DNA of 64,000 bases. Source: Streptomyces sp. NBC_01304 (GTDB lineage: Bacteria; Actinomycetota; Actinomycetes; Streptomycetales; Streptomycetaceae). How positions within the stretch are numbered: position 1 is the first letter of the stretch; every line of letters starts with the position of its first letter. The notes below the pieces were generated by a model. The model made no database searches and was not told the DNA's origin. It was given only the letters and a program-made list of their open reading frames with translations. The stretch covers positions 9,052,001 through 9,116,000 of the forward strand of contig NZ_CP109055.1 of NCBI RefSeq assembly GCF_035975855.1. The letters run 5' to 3'. A program made the position numbers and the translations under genes. Below, in pieces: positions 50,666 through 59,486 of the stretch.

Positions 50666-51511
50666 TCAGGTTCGTCTCTGCGTCCGCTGCCGCACGGCAT
50701 GGGCCAAGCGGGGCAGTTCCTCATGCAGCACACGACCGGCAAGCGCCCCGCCGAAGACGACGACACCCACGCCGACCAGCCAGGACTGGATCACCAGGAC
50801 GGTTCCGAAGGGGCCGTACGTAACGACGCTGGAGGCGATCAACGGCGAGAACACGAGGCGGGAGAAGACCCGCAGGCCGAGAAGCCCGAGTGCCGTGGCC
50901 ACCGCGCCGGGCAGCAGGGCATGCCATGCGATCCGACCGCCGAGGAGGATCCGTTGCGACCACCAGAAGAACAGGACGGTGCTCAGCATCGCGGCCAGTG
51001 TTCCGACCTCCGAGTGGCGCCACAGGGTGGTGGTGGCCGACAGGTAGAGGAAGCCGATGAGTACGGCGAGCCACAGCACCTGCCGCCACCGCGCGTACCA
51101 GCGGGCCGAGGCCAGCTCCCAGACCTTCTCGTAGCCGGTCTGCATCACCGCTGCGAAGGACAGCCCGAAGACGGCCAGGGCGGCGAGACCGAACGCGGTC
51201 GTGGTCTGCAGCACCTGCCCGGGCCGGGAGAACAACTGCCGGATGTGTTCCCGGGCGGCGATCGACACACCGAGCCCGTCCCCCAGCCACGTCGCGAACC
51301 CCCGCCCACGCTCCGGAGCGGTCGCGGAAACAACGATCAGCAGCGGCACCAGAGCAAGGAATCCCAGCGCCGCGAACCCCAGGGCCCGAGGCCCCAGTTC
51401 GACGTCGCCACTCCGCCTCCAGCCCCGCCCGGCCGGCGAATCACGGATCGCACGGCGCAGCCGGATCACAGGAGACGAACGGTCCGCGGCATCGGAAGAC
51501 ATCTTCGGCAT
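50666..51511 (-). CDS. YihY/BrkB family inner-membrane protein
   Basis: A 281-residue membrane protein with six helices and the YihY pattern (GPRALGFAALGFLALVPLLIVVSA; SFAAVMQTGYEKVWELASARWYARWRQVLWLAVL; WRHSEVGTLAAMLSTVLFFWWSQRILLGGRIAWHALLPGAV in short pieces). YihY proteins were once called RNase BN, but that activity belongs elsewhere. ATG 51511 and ATG 51502 are both possible starts. Function unknown. Confidence 0.82.
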   Translation of the reverse strand: MPKMSSDAADRSSPVIRLRRAIRDSPAGRGWRRSGDVELGPRALGFAALGFLALVPLLIVVSATAPERGRGFATWLGDGLGVSIAAREHIRQLFSRPGQVLQTTTAFGLAALAVFGLSFAAVMQTGYEKVWELASARWYARWRQVLWLAVLIGFLYLSATTTLWRHSEVGTLAAMLSTVLFFWWSQRILLGGRIAWHALLPGAVATALGLLGLRVFSRLVFSPLIASSVVTYGPFGTVLVIQSWLVGVGVVVFGGALAGRVLHEELPRLAHAVRQRTQRRT

Positions 51512-51723
51512 GCCTGTCGACTACCACCGCGGCGAGGCCGCCGACAGCCCCGGCTCCGGTATCGTCGGTGGCGAGCCGTCCGGGCCCTTCCTCAGCCGTC
51601 GGTGAGGGTTTGCGATCCGCGAGGCGGGCAACCCGACAGGGGCGTTCGACAGCCGGCGGCGGACGAAGGCACCGGCGAGTTGGAACAACAGCTCCCGGTG
51701 CCGCTTCTTGAAGCCGTCAACCC

Positions 51724-52083
51724 TCATGCCCGGTCGGCCGCGTGGAGGCGCCGCAGCGCCCGGCGCAGCTCGCGCCGGATCTGTTCGGGGAGCGGCTCGC
51801 CCTCGGCCGTGGCGACCAGGGCCTCTGCCACGTCCCGGAGTTTGACGTTGCAGTGCTGCGAGACGTCCACCAGCAGGCCCCAGGCCCGCTCAGTGGAACA
51901 CGGCGCCAGGACCGTCACCATGCCGCGCGCCTGGTCGATCACGGAGCGGCTGGCCAGGGCCCGACTCAACTGATCCTTCGCGGCGCGCAGTTCGACGACT
52001 TCCGTGAGCAGGGCGGCCGTCCCCGGCGCCGGTACATGTGCCGAGGCCCGCTGGACTTCATGGGGTGCGATCGCCTGATGCAT
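51724..52083 (-). CDS. ANTAR domain protein (third)
   Basis: A 119-residue protein with a short N-terminus, a coiled coil (LTEVVELRAAKDQLSRALAS) and an ANTAR domain (VIDQARGMVTVLAPCSTERAWGLLVDVSQHCNVKLRDVAEALV). There is no GAF domain. The sequence repeats the plan of the gene at 52530: same VIDQARGMV core and RRALRRLHAA end. Starts at ATG 52083; a longer in-frame reading is possible. Confidence 0.85.
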   Translation of the reverse strand: MHQAIAPHEVQRASAHVPAPGTAALLTEVVELRAAKDQLSRALASRSVIDQARGMVTVLAPCSTERAWGLLVDVSQHCNVKLRDVAEALVATAEGEPLPEQIRRELRRALRRLHAADRA

Positions 52084-52129
52084 GCTGCGTACCTCGCAAC
52101 GCAAGTCATGGTGGCCCGGGCCGAACGGT

Positions 52130-52486
52130 TCAGCGGCGGGCAAGTTGCCGCTCTCCCGCCGCGCCGGGCTGATAGGCCAGGCCGTAGTGCTGGAAGATCG
52201 CTGCCTCTTGCCCGGCGGGCAGGATGTCGTCCGTGCCGATCGAAGGCGCCTTGCCCACCAGGGACTTGGCGTAGGGAACCTTCAGATAGTCGGGGCCTGC
52301 GGTCGCCTCGTCGAGCGGGACGAAGAGCAGCCGGTGCCGGGTCGGCAGCCCGGTCCGCACGGTGGCCATGGCGGGCTCGTCGGTGGTGGTGTCCACATAG
52401 ACCGCTTCGAGAACACCGATCTTGTGCCCTTCGCGGTCCACGACCTTGCGGTCGCGCCACTCGCGGACATCAGCTGTCTTGATCAT
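52130..52486 (-). CDS. PRC-barrel domain protein (island copy)
   Basis: A 118-residue PRC-barrel protein: VREWRDRKVVDREGHKIGVLEAVYV, MATVRTGLPTRHRLLFVPL, then QEAAIFQHYGLAYQ. It is a diverged relative of the core gene at 14558. Minus-strand ATG 52486 is near the next gene's stop, so it may be part of an ANTAR-PRC-ANTAR operon. Confidence 0.82.
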   Translation of the reverse strand: MIKTADVREWRDRKVVDREGHKIGVLEAVYVDTTTDEPAMATVRTGLPTRHRLLFVPLDEATAGPDYLKVPYAKSLVGKAPSIGTDDILPAGQEAAIFQHYGLAYQPGAAGERQLARR

Positions 52487-52529
52487 GACCTGCCCCGATG
52501 GAGGTTTGGCCTGCGGGCGGTGCGGGGGG

Positions 52530-52889
52530 TCATCGGCGCTCTGCCGCGTGAAGACGCCGCAGCGCACGGCGCAGCGCCACGTCCAGCTGTGTGGGCAGCG
52601 GGTATCCGTCGGAGGTGGCCACCAGGCCGACGGCGACTTCGCGGAGTTTGAGATCGCACTGCCGTGCCATGTCAACCAGCAGGCTCCTGGCCTCACCGCG
52701 GGAGCACGGAGCCAGCGCCATCACCATGCCGCGCGCCTGGTCGATCACCACGTGGCTGGCCAGGGCTCGCCGCAGAGTGTCGTTCTCCGCCCGGAGCATG
52801 ACGATGGCGGGCGCCAGGTCCACATGCCCCCAGACCACGTCGGCTTTCAACGCCCATCGCTCTTCTCGTGTCCTGACCGTCCGGTTCAT
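52530..52889 (-). CDS. ANTAR domain protein (fourth)
   Basis: A 119-residue protein closely parallel to the gene at 51724: a helical segment (AIVMLRAENDTLRRALASHV), then VIDQARGMVMALAPCSRGEARSLLVDMARQCDLKLREVAVGLV and the RRALRRLHAAERR end. The two probably arose by tandem duplication, with the PRC gene between. ATG 52889 is the start. Confidence 0.85.
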   Translation of the reverse strand: MNRTVRTREERWALKADVVWGHVDLAPAIVMLRAENDTLRRALASHVVIDQARGMVMALAPCSRGEARSLLVDMARQCDLKLREVAVGLVATSDGYPLPTQLDVALRRALRRLHAAERR

Positions 52890-52898
52890 GACGCCTGC

Positions 52899-53168
52899 CT
52901 ATCCGTGCTGTTGTCGGTCGCGGCGGTCCTGGCGCATCCAGCGACCTCGGCGCTGGCGCCGGTAGCGGCGGTCGAATCGTTCCTCGTGATCGCGGTCGTC
53001 CCGGTACTGCCCGTACTCGGAATCACCGCCACGGTGCCGTCTGCCGGCGCCGCCCAGGCCGAAGTAGAGGTACCCGAAGATCAGCACGGCCGCGGCCAGC
53101 CACCACAGGGCATCGAGGAAGCCCAAGGCGAACAGGATCATGACGACGACGGCGAACAACAGGATCAC
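52899..53168 (-). CDS. Small membrane protein with Arg/Asp-rich tail
   Basis: An 89-residue protein: two hydrophobic helices (LLFAVVVMILFALGFLDALWWLAAAVLIFGYLYFGL in two parts) followed by a highly charged Arg/Asp tail of about 45 residues. GGGAGG precedes GTG 53168. Function unknown. It is the first gene of the minus-strand run 51724-53168. Confidence 0.7.
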   Translation of the reverse strand: MILLFAVVVMILFALGFLDALWWLAAAVLIFGYLYFGLGGAGRRHRGGDSEYGQYRDDRDHEERFDRRYRRQRRGRWMRQDRRDRQQHG

Positions 53169-53613
53169 GGCGGGCCTCCCGAAGCGAGAGAGTCCCTGCT
53201 CAGCGGGATCTCCTCCGCTCAGGCGAAGCCGAGAACCGGAAGAAGGCGAGAGCTCGGGGAATGGTCATCGCTGCCGGGGGCCGGGGCTTCACTCCACAGC
53301 GTAGTCCTGCCCAAAGGTTCCAGATACCGTCCGACGTCAACGCTTACCTTCCGGCGTAGATGGCCACTTGGCACCTGTCCGGCAAAAACGGCAGCGGCTA
53401 ATCTCCACGATGCCGCCCCGGCCCCCGGCAGCGCCGAGCAGCTATCGCGCCCCGCACGGGAGCGCACCCTGCGCATCGGCCCCGGAACCCCACCGCGTCC
53501 CGCACGTGCCTCCTCGCCGTCGCCACGCCGTCCGGCCCAGCCTCCATGCGCCCCGTGCGGGCAGCAACACGCTGACCGCCCCATCGCACGCTTCTCGACA
53601 GCAGGCGATACGC
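53169..53613. other. Non-coding spacer
   Basis: These 445 bases hold no frame I can support. There is neither a recognisable ribosome site nor protein-like composition, and I see no repeat or hairpin of note. Confidence 0.4.
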
Positions 53614-53814
53614 ATGTACGCGCTTGTCCTTCTGGTCCCCTTCGTTCTACTCGGTACCGTGATGGGCCTGTCCTGGTGGGAGGACAAGGTCCTACCAGCG
53701 ACCGTGCGGAGCGAAGCCCCCGCCGAGGCTCCGTTCGACCCAACGGCCTCGGCTGCCCGTCCAGAACTCCCGGCGGATATCGGTTCGTTGACAGGAGACA
53801 GTGCCGGGCGTTGA
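53614..53814 (+). CDS. Small membrane protein
   Basis: A 66-residue protein with one membrane helix at the N-terminus (YALVLLVPFVLLGTVMGLSW), then WEDKVLP and a Pro/Ala/Glu-rich tail. Similar short proteins are frequent in Streptomyces. No good ribosome site precedes ATG 53614, so the start is not certain. Confidence 0.6.
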   Translation: MYALVLLVPFVLLGTVMGLSWWEDKVLPATVRSEAPAEAPFDPTASAARPELPADIGSLTGDSAGR

Positions 53815-54096
53815 CTCACAGCACGGCGTAGGGCAATGCTCGCTCGAAGGTGGAGTGGATCGTCTGAGGCGTCTGGTCCGACCGTTGTCCCACCTTCTTG
53901 GGGTGGGAGAGGGTCAGGTGTAGCGAAGAGGTCAGCTCCGTGCCCGGGCCCCGTGCCGCCCTGACGTCACGGGCGACCTCGGCTGAAACTCCCCAGATAC
54001 TCCCCATTGTCAACGCCTGTCCCCTTGTGAGGCGGTAGGCAATTCCCGGGGCGTACCTCGGGTTACCGGGCTCTGTCGGCCGTATAGCCTGGGAAA
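53815..54096. other. Right-end spacer of the island
   Basis: These 282 bases contain the repeat CTCCCCAGATACTCCCCA (inside 53986-54006), a variant of the motif at 39671-39693 and 54340-54362. A 65-residue minus-strand frame (53816-54013) has no recognisable domain or start signal; I do not call it. Bases 54085-54090 (TAGCCT) are the -10 of the next gene fragment. Confidence 0.45.
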
Positions 54097-54222
54097 ATGC
54101 TCACGGAAGTAACTGCTACCCGCTATGTCACACCCCTGCGAGAGGGTGGATCTTTGCCCGGTTTGGTCGAAGCATCCGACTTGGGCACGTACGTCATGAA
54201 GTCGTCCAGCTGGGGGCGCTGA
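54097..54222 (+). pseudogene. HipA-family kinase-like gene, 5' fragment (copy 2, recoded)
   Basis: A second copy of the 34-codon gene start, 32 of 34 residues identical to copy 1 (Ile22 to Leu, Asp27 to Ser) but only 78 of 102 bases, almost all changes synonymous. The reading continues with seven extra codons and stops at TGA 54220. Its own TAGCCT box ends six bases before ATG, as in copy 1, so the leaderless promoter is conserved too. The rest of the kinase gene is not seen in the window. Confidence 0.65.
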
Positions 54223-54239
54223 CCTGCGGAAATGCCGCC
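54187..54239 (+). repeat. Direct repeat at element junction (right)
   Basis: Matches 39518-39570 with two mismatches. It marks the junction between the island and the next accessory block, which starts with the same sequence as the island. Confidence 0.7.
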
Positions 54240-54782
54240 TGCGCCATGGCTGATCTGCAGGGATGCGTCTTTCAGGGCGGTTCATGTTCGTGCAGCGTTA
54301 TGCAGCGGATCCTCCCCACGCGCTCCCCAGAGGGGGCGCAAACTCCCCAGATCCTCCCCAGCGAAAGCCGCCGCTACCAGGGGCGAGGCGGCGCAGTCCC
54401 CTGCTGTTGTCAGCACGCTGGGTGATCGCCAGGGGGTATGCGGGAGCCAGGGCCTTACGCGTCGTCGACTCCTGGCCTGCCCCGGCCCCATCCTCAGCAG
54501 TGGAGGCTGGCCCGTACCGACAAGCCTCGCTGTTCGAGCTGCAGGTTCTCCTTGATGCGGTCGCCCCGGACCCGTGATCTCGACCGGCGGGTCCAGGGCG
54601 ACCCTTCCGTGTGCGCCTCTGGATATCGCCGGTCCGCGTAAGCCTCCGGCAGGGTGGGTGACTTTTAGGGACCGGACGGCTACAACGTGCAGTCGAAATT
54701 CGGTCATCCTGCGTGAAGCTCGGGCGCATTTGCAGGCTGCTACCTCATCCTGGAGCGTTCGTCACCACGCGGAGGGGAAACG
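54223..54782. other. Non-coding region before the helicase gene
   Basis: These 560 bases hold no supported gene. The first 220 resemble the start of the first island (39531-39780), including the CTCCCCAGATCCTCCCCA motif. GGAGGGG precedes the helicase ATG by 6 bases. Confidence 0.5.
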
Positions 54783-57700
54783 ATGAACGCCTTGCGTCGC
54801 CATGCTGCAGATCCAGATGTCCTGACGAGGACCACAGGGCTGGTGAACTTTCTGCAGGAGATGGTGCGTAGCAGTCATCAGCGCCAGCGGGATGACCGTA
54901 GTCGTGGCCGTGAACGGCTGTGGCTTTCGGATCTGCCCGACCAGATCCGAAAGCCCGGTGCTCGTGAAGACGGCGTGCTTTTGCAGCTCAAGCACGTTCC
55001 GCAGGAGCCGCCACCGGATCTTCCGGAGCTCCTTGAGGGTTGGGTAGATCCGCTGGTGTGCCTGAACCCCGACGCGGATGATCCGCCGCTGGCTGACGAG
55101 GGGCCAGCGCACAGCAGGCTGCCGGTACCTGCAGGCCAGGCCCGGGACGATGAGCCGGCCGTCATTTCCCGTGATGAGGCGGTTGAGGTCCTGCGCGCGT
55201 ACGGACCGTGGCTGGACCGTTGGCGGGCTTGGGCGGCGAAAGAGCGCCGTGAGCAGTCGCTGCGTGCCCTGTATGACATGGTCTATGCCTGGCATCAGCG
55301 GCTTGCGCTGGAGGATGACCGGGTCGAACTGGTTCTGGCCGTGGGCTTGCTGACGTGGAACAAGCCGGGGCAGGACGTGGTGCACCGGCATCTGCTCGTC
55401 CAGCGCGTCGAGACATCAGTGCACCGCGGTACTGCCGAGGTGACGGTGCGGCTGTCCGCGGAAGGGGCAATGCGCTTGGAGGACCAGGACTTCCTGGACT
55501 CGGGGGACGGCTGGATCCGCGAGCAGTCCGCAGTCCTGGGGGATGACATCGCCGCCAGTGCCGTGCACCCACTGGACCCGGACACGGTCGAGTTGCTGTC
55601 CAAGTGGCAAGACCGCGCGTATCAGCATCGGATCGCCTTCAGCGCCCGATGGCAGCCGCCTGAGTCGGACGAGCCCGTGTCGCGGGTGACGTATGCGCCT
55701 GCATTGGTGATGCGGCCGCGGAATCTGAACGCCCTGCTCCGCTTGTACGGCAAGATCGCGGAGACCATTGCAGCGGAGGAGTACGCACCCCTCGGCCTGG
55801 CCCAGATGGTCTTGGACGGTCTCAGCGCCGAGGAACGCGCGGCATGGGACGGTCACGGCGTGGGCCAGGCCCCGCTCTTTCGCGATGATCCACTCTTCCC
55901 GGGCAAGACGAACGAGCAGCAGCGCAGGGTGCTGCGCCGGCTGCAGAAGGACACCGGCGTGGTTGTGCAGGGCCCGCCGGGCACGGGCAAGACGCACACG
56001 ATCGCCAACCTGGTGTCGGCTCTGCTCGCGGAGGGTCAGCGCGTCCTGGTCACCAGCGCCCGTGACCAGCCGCTTGCTGTGTTGCGCGACAAACTTCCGA
56101 AACCCGTGCGGGACTTGTGTGTGCTGCTGCTCAGCTCCACCCGCAGTGAGAGCGGCATCAGCGAGTTGGAGCGAACCGTGACAGCGCTGACCACGCAGGT
56201 GGCGAGCACGGATGCTGAGACTCTGCAGGCGGAGATCAACCGTTTGACCAAGCGTCGCCTCGACATCCGGGGCCGCATCGGCACGCTCACCGACCAGCTG
56301 TTGTCCGTACGCGAGCAGGAGTACCGCCACCAAGGCGTGGCACCCGGTTACGACGGCACCCTGGCCAAGATCGTGCAGCAAGTCCAGGACCACCGGCCGT
56401 CACTGGAGTGGATCGGTGCCCCGGCCGAGAATGCGCCCGAACAGCCGCCGCTGTCCGCGCAGCAGGCCCAGGAACTGTTGGTGTTGTTGCGCGAGGGCGC
56501 CGGCGAACCCCGGACAGGCGGTGCCTTGCCCGCCGTCGAGGAGGTGCCGGCCTCTGATCTGGTCGAAGAGACGTTCGCCGCGAGCCGCCTGATATCCGAC
56601 GGCCTGGATGAACAGACCGTGCAGCTGCGCGACATCCTCGCCAGCCTGGACCGCTCGCTGACCGATGACATCACACGGCACCTGGACAACGCGGCGATCG
56701 CGCTGCACCACCTGGGCCTTCCCGCCGACGCGGCCCGTTGGGAGGACACCTGGTGGGAGACCCATGCGCTGACCCAGCGTCTGGCACGGGCCCAGACGCA
56801 GCTGTGGAAGCGCGTTGAGGACACCGCCGACTACATCACCCAAGCGCGCCACGCACTCGACTCGGTCGGAATGCGGCGCGTACACCTGCCCGACGACCTT
56901 GACATGCCGCTGGCCGGGCGCATGGTCACCTTCGGGCAGGACCTCCTCGAGCATCTGCAGGCCAAGGGCCAACCACGGGTGCGCGAGCGGATGATGTCGC
57001 TCGCTTCACGCGCACAGAAGAACGCCAACGACCTCCTGACCCTGTGCAGCATCGACGGGCAGAGTCCGCGCACCACTGATGATCTGATCCACGTCCTGGC
57101 ATATCTGCGCGCCCACATCGCATTGGACGTCGTTGCGGTGCGCTGGCAGCAGGTGAACGCGCCCCTGCCCGAGGGAGACCTGGAGGTGCTCCTCGCGGAA
57201 TTGGCCCACCGTCAGACGCAGTTGCAGCACATTTCCGCTTTTGCTCAGGCGAGGGAAAGCATCGACCAGCTCCTCGTCGGCCAGGGCGTCAGGTTTGCTT
57301 TGACCACACGCCCCGCCTGGCAGATCCTCACCCACGCGGCGGGCGCACTGGCCCACCGGCGTGCCGCTGACGACGCCCTTGCCCAGCTCGTCTTTTGGGA
57401 TCAGCACCTGACCGCTACCGAGGCCGGACAAGCGCCGGCCCCAGAGGCGCGAGCCCTCGCGGCTGCGCTACGCGAACAGGACTCCGCCGCCTACATCAAG
57501 GCCGTCGACGACCTGCACGCCGCTCACCAACGGGATGCGCGCGGACGGCGCTGTCGCCATCTGCTCGAGCAGATCCGCACCCCCCACCCGGTGCTCGCTG
57601 CCCGCCTGCTGGAACAAGCCCATGACCCGCAATGGGACGTGCAGCTGGCCCAGATGGAGCGCGCCTGGGCATGGGCACGTGCCGCGCAGTTCGTCGCCGT

Positions 57701-59486
57701 TCGCCGCACGCCCGGCCTGGAGCAGCGTCTGGACAAGGAACTCGGCGAGCAAGAAGCCCTGCTGGAGGAGATCACCGGTGAACTCGCTGCGACCTGGGGC
57801 CGTTTGCACTGTCTGAGGAACATGACCCCCGAGCAGCGGTCGGCTTTGCAGATGTACCAGACTCACATGTCCAACCTCGGCCGCGGTACAGGCCGCAGCG
57901 CCGACCGGCTGCGCGCCGCCGCGAAGGAACGCATGCGGGTTGCTCAGGGCGCCGTCCCGGCCTGGGTCATGCCCATCGCGGATGTCGCCGAAATGGTGCA
58001 GACCGGCCGTAACAGCTTCGATGTCGTCATCGTCGACGAAGCTAGTCAGGCCAGCATGGATGCTCTGTTCCTGCTGTGGCTCGCGCCGCGCGTCATCGTC
58101 GTTGGAGACGACAAGCAGTGCTCACCCCCATCCACCGGCTTCGGCCGCCACCAGGCCATCCGGGACAAACTCGCCGCCTATCTACATGACATGCCTTCCG
58201 GTGTCCGCGAGCTGTACATGCCGCACACCAACCTCTACGGCCTGCTCACCTCGTTCTTCCCTGAAGTCATCCGCCTGGATGAACACTTCCGCTGCGTCCC
58301 GGAGATCATCAACTGGTCGTCGGGAACCTTCTACGACCACTCTTTGCTGCCACTTCGCCAGTACGGGGGTGAACGGCTGGATCCTCTGCGTGTCACCTAC
58401 GTCGAGGATGCGGCGACGGTCGGCCACGAGAGTCGCATCCACAACCCGATGGAAGCAGAAGCCGTCGTGGACATCCTTGAGCGCCTCACCGAGGACGAGA
58501 TCTACCGCGACAAGACGATCGGCGTGATCGTCCTGCAAGGGTTCGGCCAAATCAAGCATATTCAGGTGCTGATCGAACAGCGGATCGCTCCGGCCGTGCG
58601 TCAACGGCACCGTATCCAGGTAGGTAACGCCGCCTCATTCCAGGGCGACGAGCGCCACGTGATCCTGCTGTCCATGGTGGTCACCGACCCCAAAAGGATC
58701 GCTGGCGGTGCCCGCAGCGAACAACAGGCTTACAACGTCGCCGCCAGCCGCGCCCAAGATCAGATGTGGCTGTTCCATTCGGTACCGGTTGACCGCCTCA
58801 AGCCTAAAGACATCCGCCTGAACCTGATCACCTACATGCACAACCCGCCTGCAGCGCTCGCTGCCGTACACGACATCGGGTTCGTGTCTGCCGATGTCGT
58901 ACAGGCACCGTTCCAGTCGTTGTTCGAACAACAGGTCTACCTGCGCCTCAAGGCCCTCGGATATCACGTCCTACCGCAATTCCCGGCGGGCACCAAGAAG
59001 ATCGACCTGGTCGTCGTCGGCGCCCGCGGACGGCTTGCCGTGGAGTGCGACGGCGCCTATTTCCACGACACCACGCGTGAACAGATCGAACGCGATCACC
59101 AGCGCGACCGTGAACTACGCAGGGTGGGCTGGCAGTTCTACCGCATCCCCGAAAGTGAGTTCCGCTTCGACTCGGAGGAGGCACTCGCTGGGCTGTGGGA
59201 CGAACTGAATCGCCTGGAGATACATCCCGCCCAATACGCGCCTGCGACGACGGAGCGCCAGGACATGCCCGCGTGGAACCCCCTCAACCTCCCCGACATC
59301 GAGGAAAGCGCCGAGGACGACGTGCTTGGCAGCGACGACGTTAGTCACGCTGGCACTGGCGAGCAATCGTCCGTTTCCCGCAGCGCTTCGCCACGCGACG
59401 ACCGCAGCGATGACGCCATTGAGCTGAGCAATGTTTCCAGCCATGACACAGGCGGCAGCCCAGAGGACCTGGAGGAGAGCGCATGA
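54783..59486 (+). CDS. SF1 helicase with C-terminal Vsr/DUF559-type nuclease domain
   Basis: A 1,567-residue cytoplasmic protein. Residues about 1-350 form an N-terminal domain without known name. An SF1 (UPF1/DNA2-like) helicase follows: Walker A GPPGTGKTHT near 397, Walker B DEAS in FDVVIVDEASQASMDALFLLW near 1080 with GDDKQCSPPS after it, and motif VI in QQAYNVAASRAQDQMWLFHSV near 1320, with a long helical insert (470-1050). Residues about 1380-1480 look like a Vsr/DUF559 PD-(D/E)xK nuclease: IDLVVV, AVECDGAYFHDTTREQIE, WQFYRIPE. The last 85 are acidic and disordered. It overlaps the next gene by 4 bases. Its architecture recalls Hhe-type defence proteins, but with the HEPN part on a separate gene. 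Confidence 0.85.
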   Translation: MNALRRHAADPDVLTRTTGLVNFLQEMVRSSHQRQRDDRSRGRERLWLSDLPDQIRKPGAREDGVLLQLKHVPQEPPPDLPELLEGWVDPLVCLNPDADDPPLADEGPAHSRLPVPAGQARDDEPAVISRDEAVEVLRAYGPWLDRWRAWAAKERREQSLRALYDMVYAWHQRLALEDDRVELVLAVGLLTWNKPGQDVVHRHLLVQRVETSVHRGTAEVTVRLSAEGAMRLEDQDFLDSGDGWIREQSAVLGDDIAASAVHPLDPDTVELLSKWQDRAYQHRIAFSARWQPPESDEPVSRVTYAPALVMRPRNLNALLRLYGKIAETIAAEEYAPLGLAQMVLDGLSAEERAAWDGHGVGQAPLFRDDPLFPGKTNEQQRRVLRRLQKDTGVVVQGPPGTGKTHTIANLVSALLAEGQRVLVTSARDQPLAVLRDKLPKPVRDLCVLLLSSTRSESGISELERTVTALTTQVASTDAETLQAEINRLTKRRLDIRGRIGTLTDQLLSVREQEYRHQGVAPGYDGTLAKIVQQVQDHRPSLEWIGAPAENAPEQPPLSAQQAQELLVLLREGAGEPRTGGALPAVEEVPASDLVEETFAASRLISDGLDEQTVQLRDILASLDRSLTDDITRHLDNAAIALHHLGLPADAARWEDTWWETHALTQRLARAQTQLWKRVEDTADYITQARHALDSVGMRRVHLPDDLDMPLAGRMVTFGQDLLEHLQAKGQPRVRERMMSLASRAQKNANDLLTLCSIDGQSPRTTDDLIHVLAYLRAHIALDVVAVRWQQVNAPLPEGDLEVLLAELAHRQTQLQHISAFAQARESIDQLLVGQGVRFALTTRPAWQILTHAAGALAHRRAADDALAQLVFWDQHLTATEAGQAPAPEARALAAALREQDSAAYIKAVDDLHAAHQRDARGRRCRHLLEQIRTPHPVLAARLLEQAHDPQWDVQLAQMERAWAWARAAQFVAVRRTPGLEQRLDKELGEQEALLEEITGELAATWGRLHCLRNMTPEQRSALQMYQTHMSNLGRGTGRSADRLRAAAKERMRVAQGAVPAWVMPIADVAEMVQTGRNSFDVVIVDEASQASMDALFLLWLAPRVIVVGDDKQCSPPSTGFGRHQAIRDKLAAYLHDMPSGVRELYMPHTNLYGLLTSFFPEVIRLDEHFRCVPEIINWSSGTFYDHSLLPLRQYGGERLDPLRVTYVEDAATVGHESRIHNPMEAEAVVDILERLTEDEIYRDKTIGVIVLQGFGQIKHIQVLIEQRIAPAVRQRHRIQVGNAASFQGDERHVILLSMVVTDPKRIAGGARSEQQAYNVAASRAQDQMWLFHSVPVDRLKPKDIRLNLITYMHNPPAALAAVHDIGFVSADVVQAPFQSLFEQQVYLRLKALGYHVLPQFPAGTKKIDLVVVGARGRLAVECDGAYFHDTTREQIERDHQRDRELRRVGWQFYRIPESEFRFDSEEALAGLWDELNRLEIHPAQYAPATTERQDMPAWNPLNLPDIEESAEDDVLGSDDVSHAGTGEQSSVSRSASPRDDRSDDAIELSNVSSHDTGGSPEDLEESA

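Larger units (their letters stand above)
39530..54198. mobile_element. Integrated genomic island carrying stress and envelope genes
   Basis: About 14.7 kb lies between two copies of the same HipA-like gene start, each followed by nearly the same 53 bases. The copy at the right end has 24 of 102 bases changed but only 2 of 34 residues, as if the element carries its own recoded gene start to restore the target gene. The cargo is about twenty stress and envelope genes. I find no integrase or transposase inside. The boundaries and mobility are inferred. Confidence 0.55.

Noticed and set aside
53816..54013. 65-codon minus-strand frame near the island's right end, possible integrase tail
   Set aside because: No recognisable integrase motif, no start signal; too weak to call.
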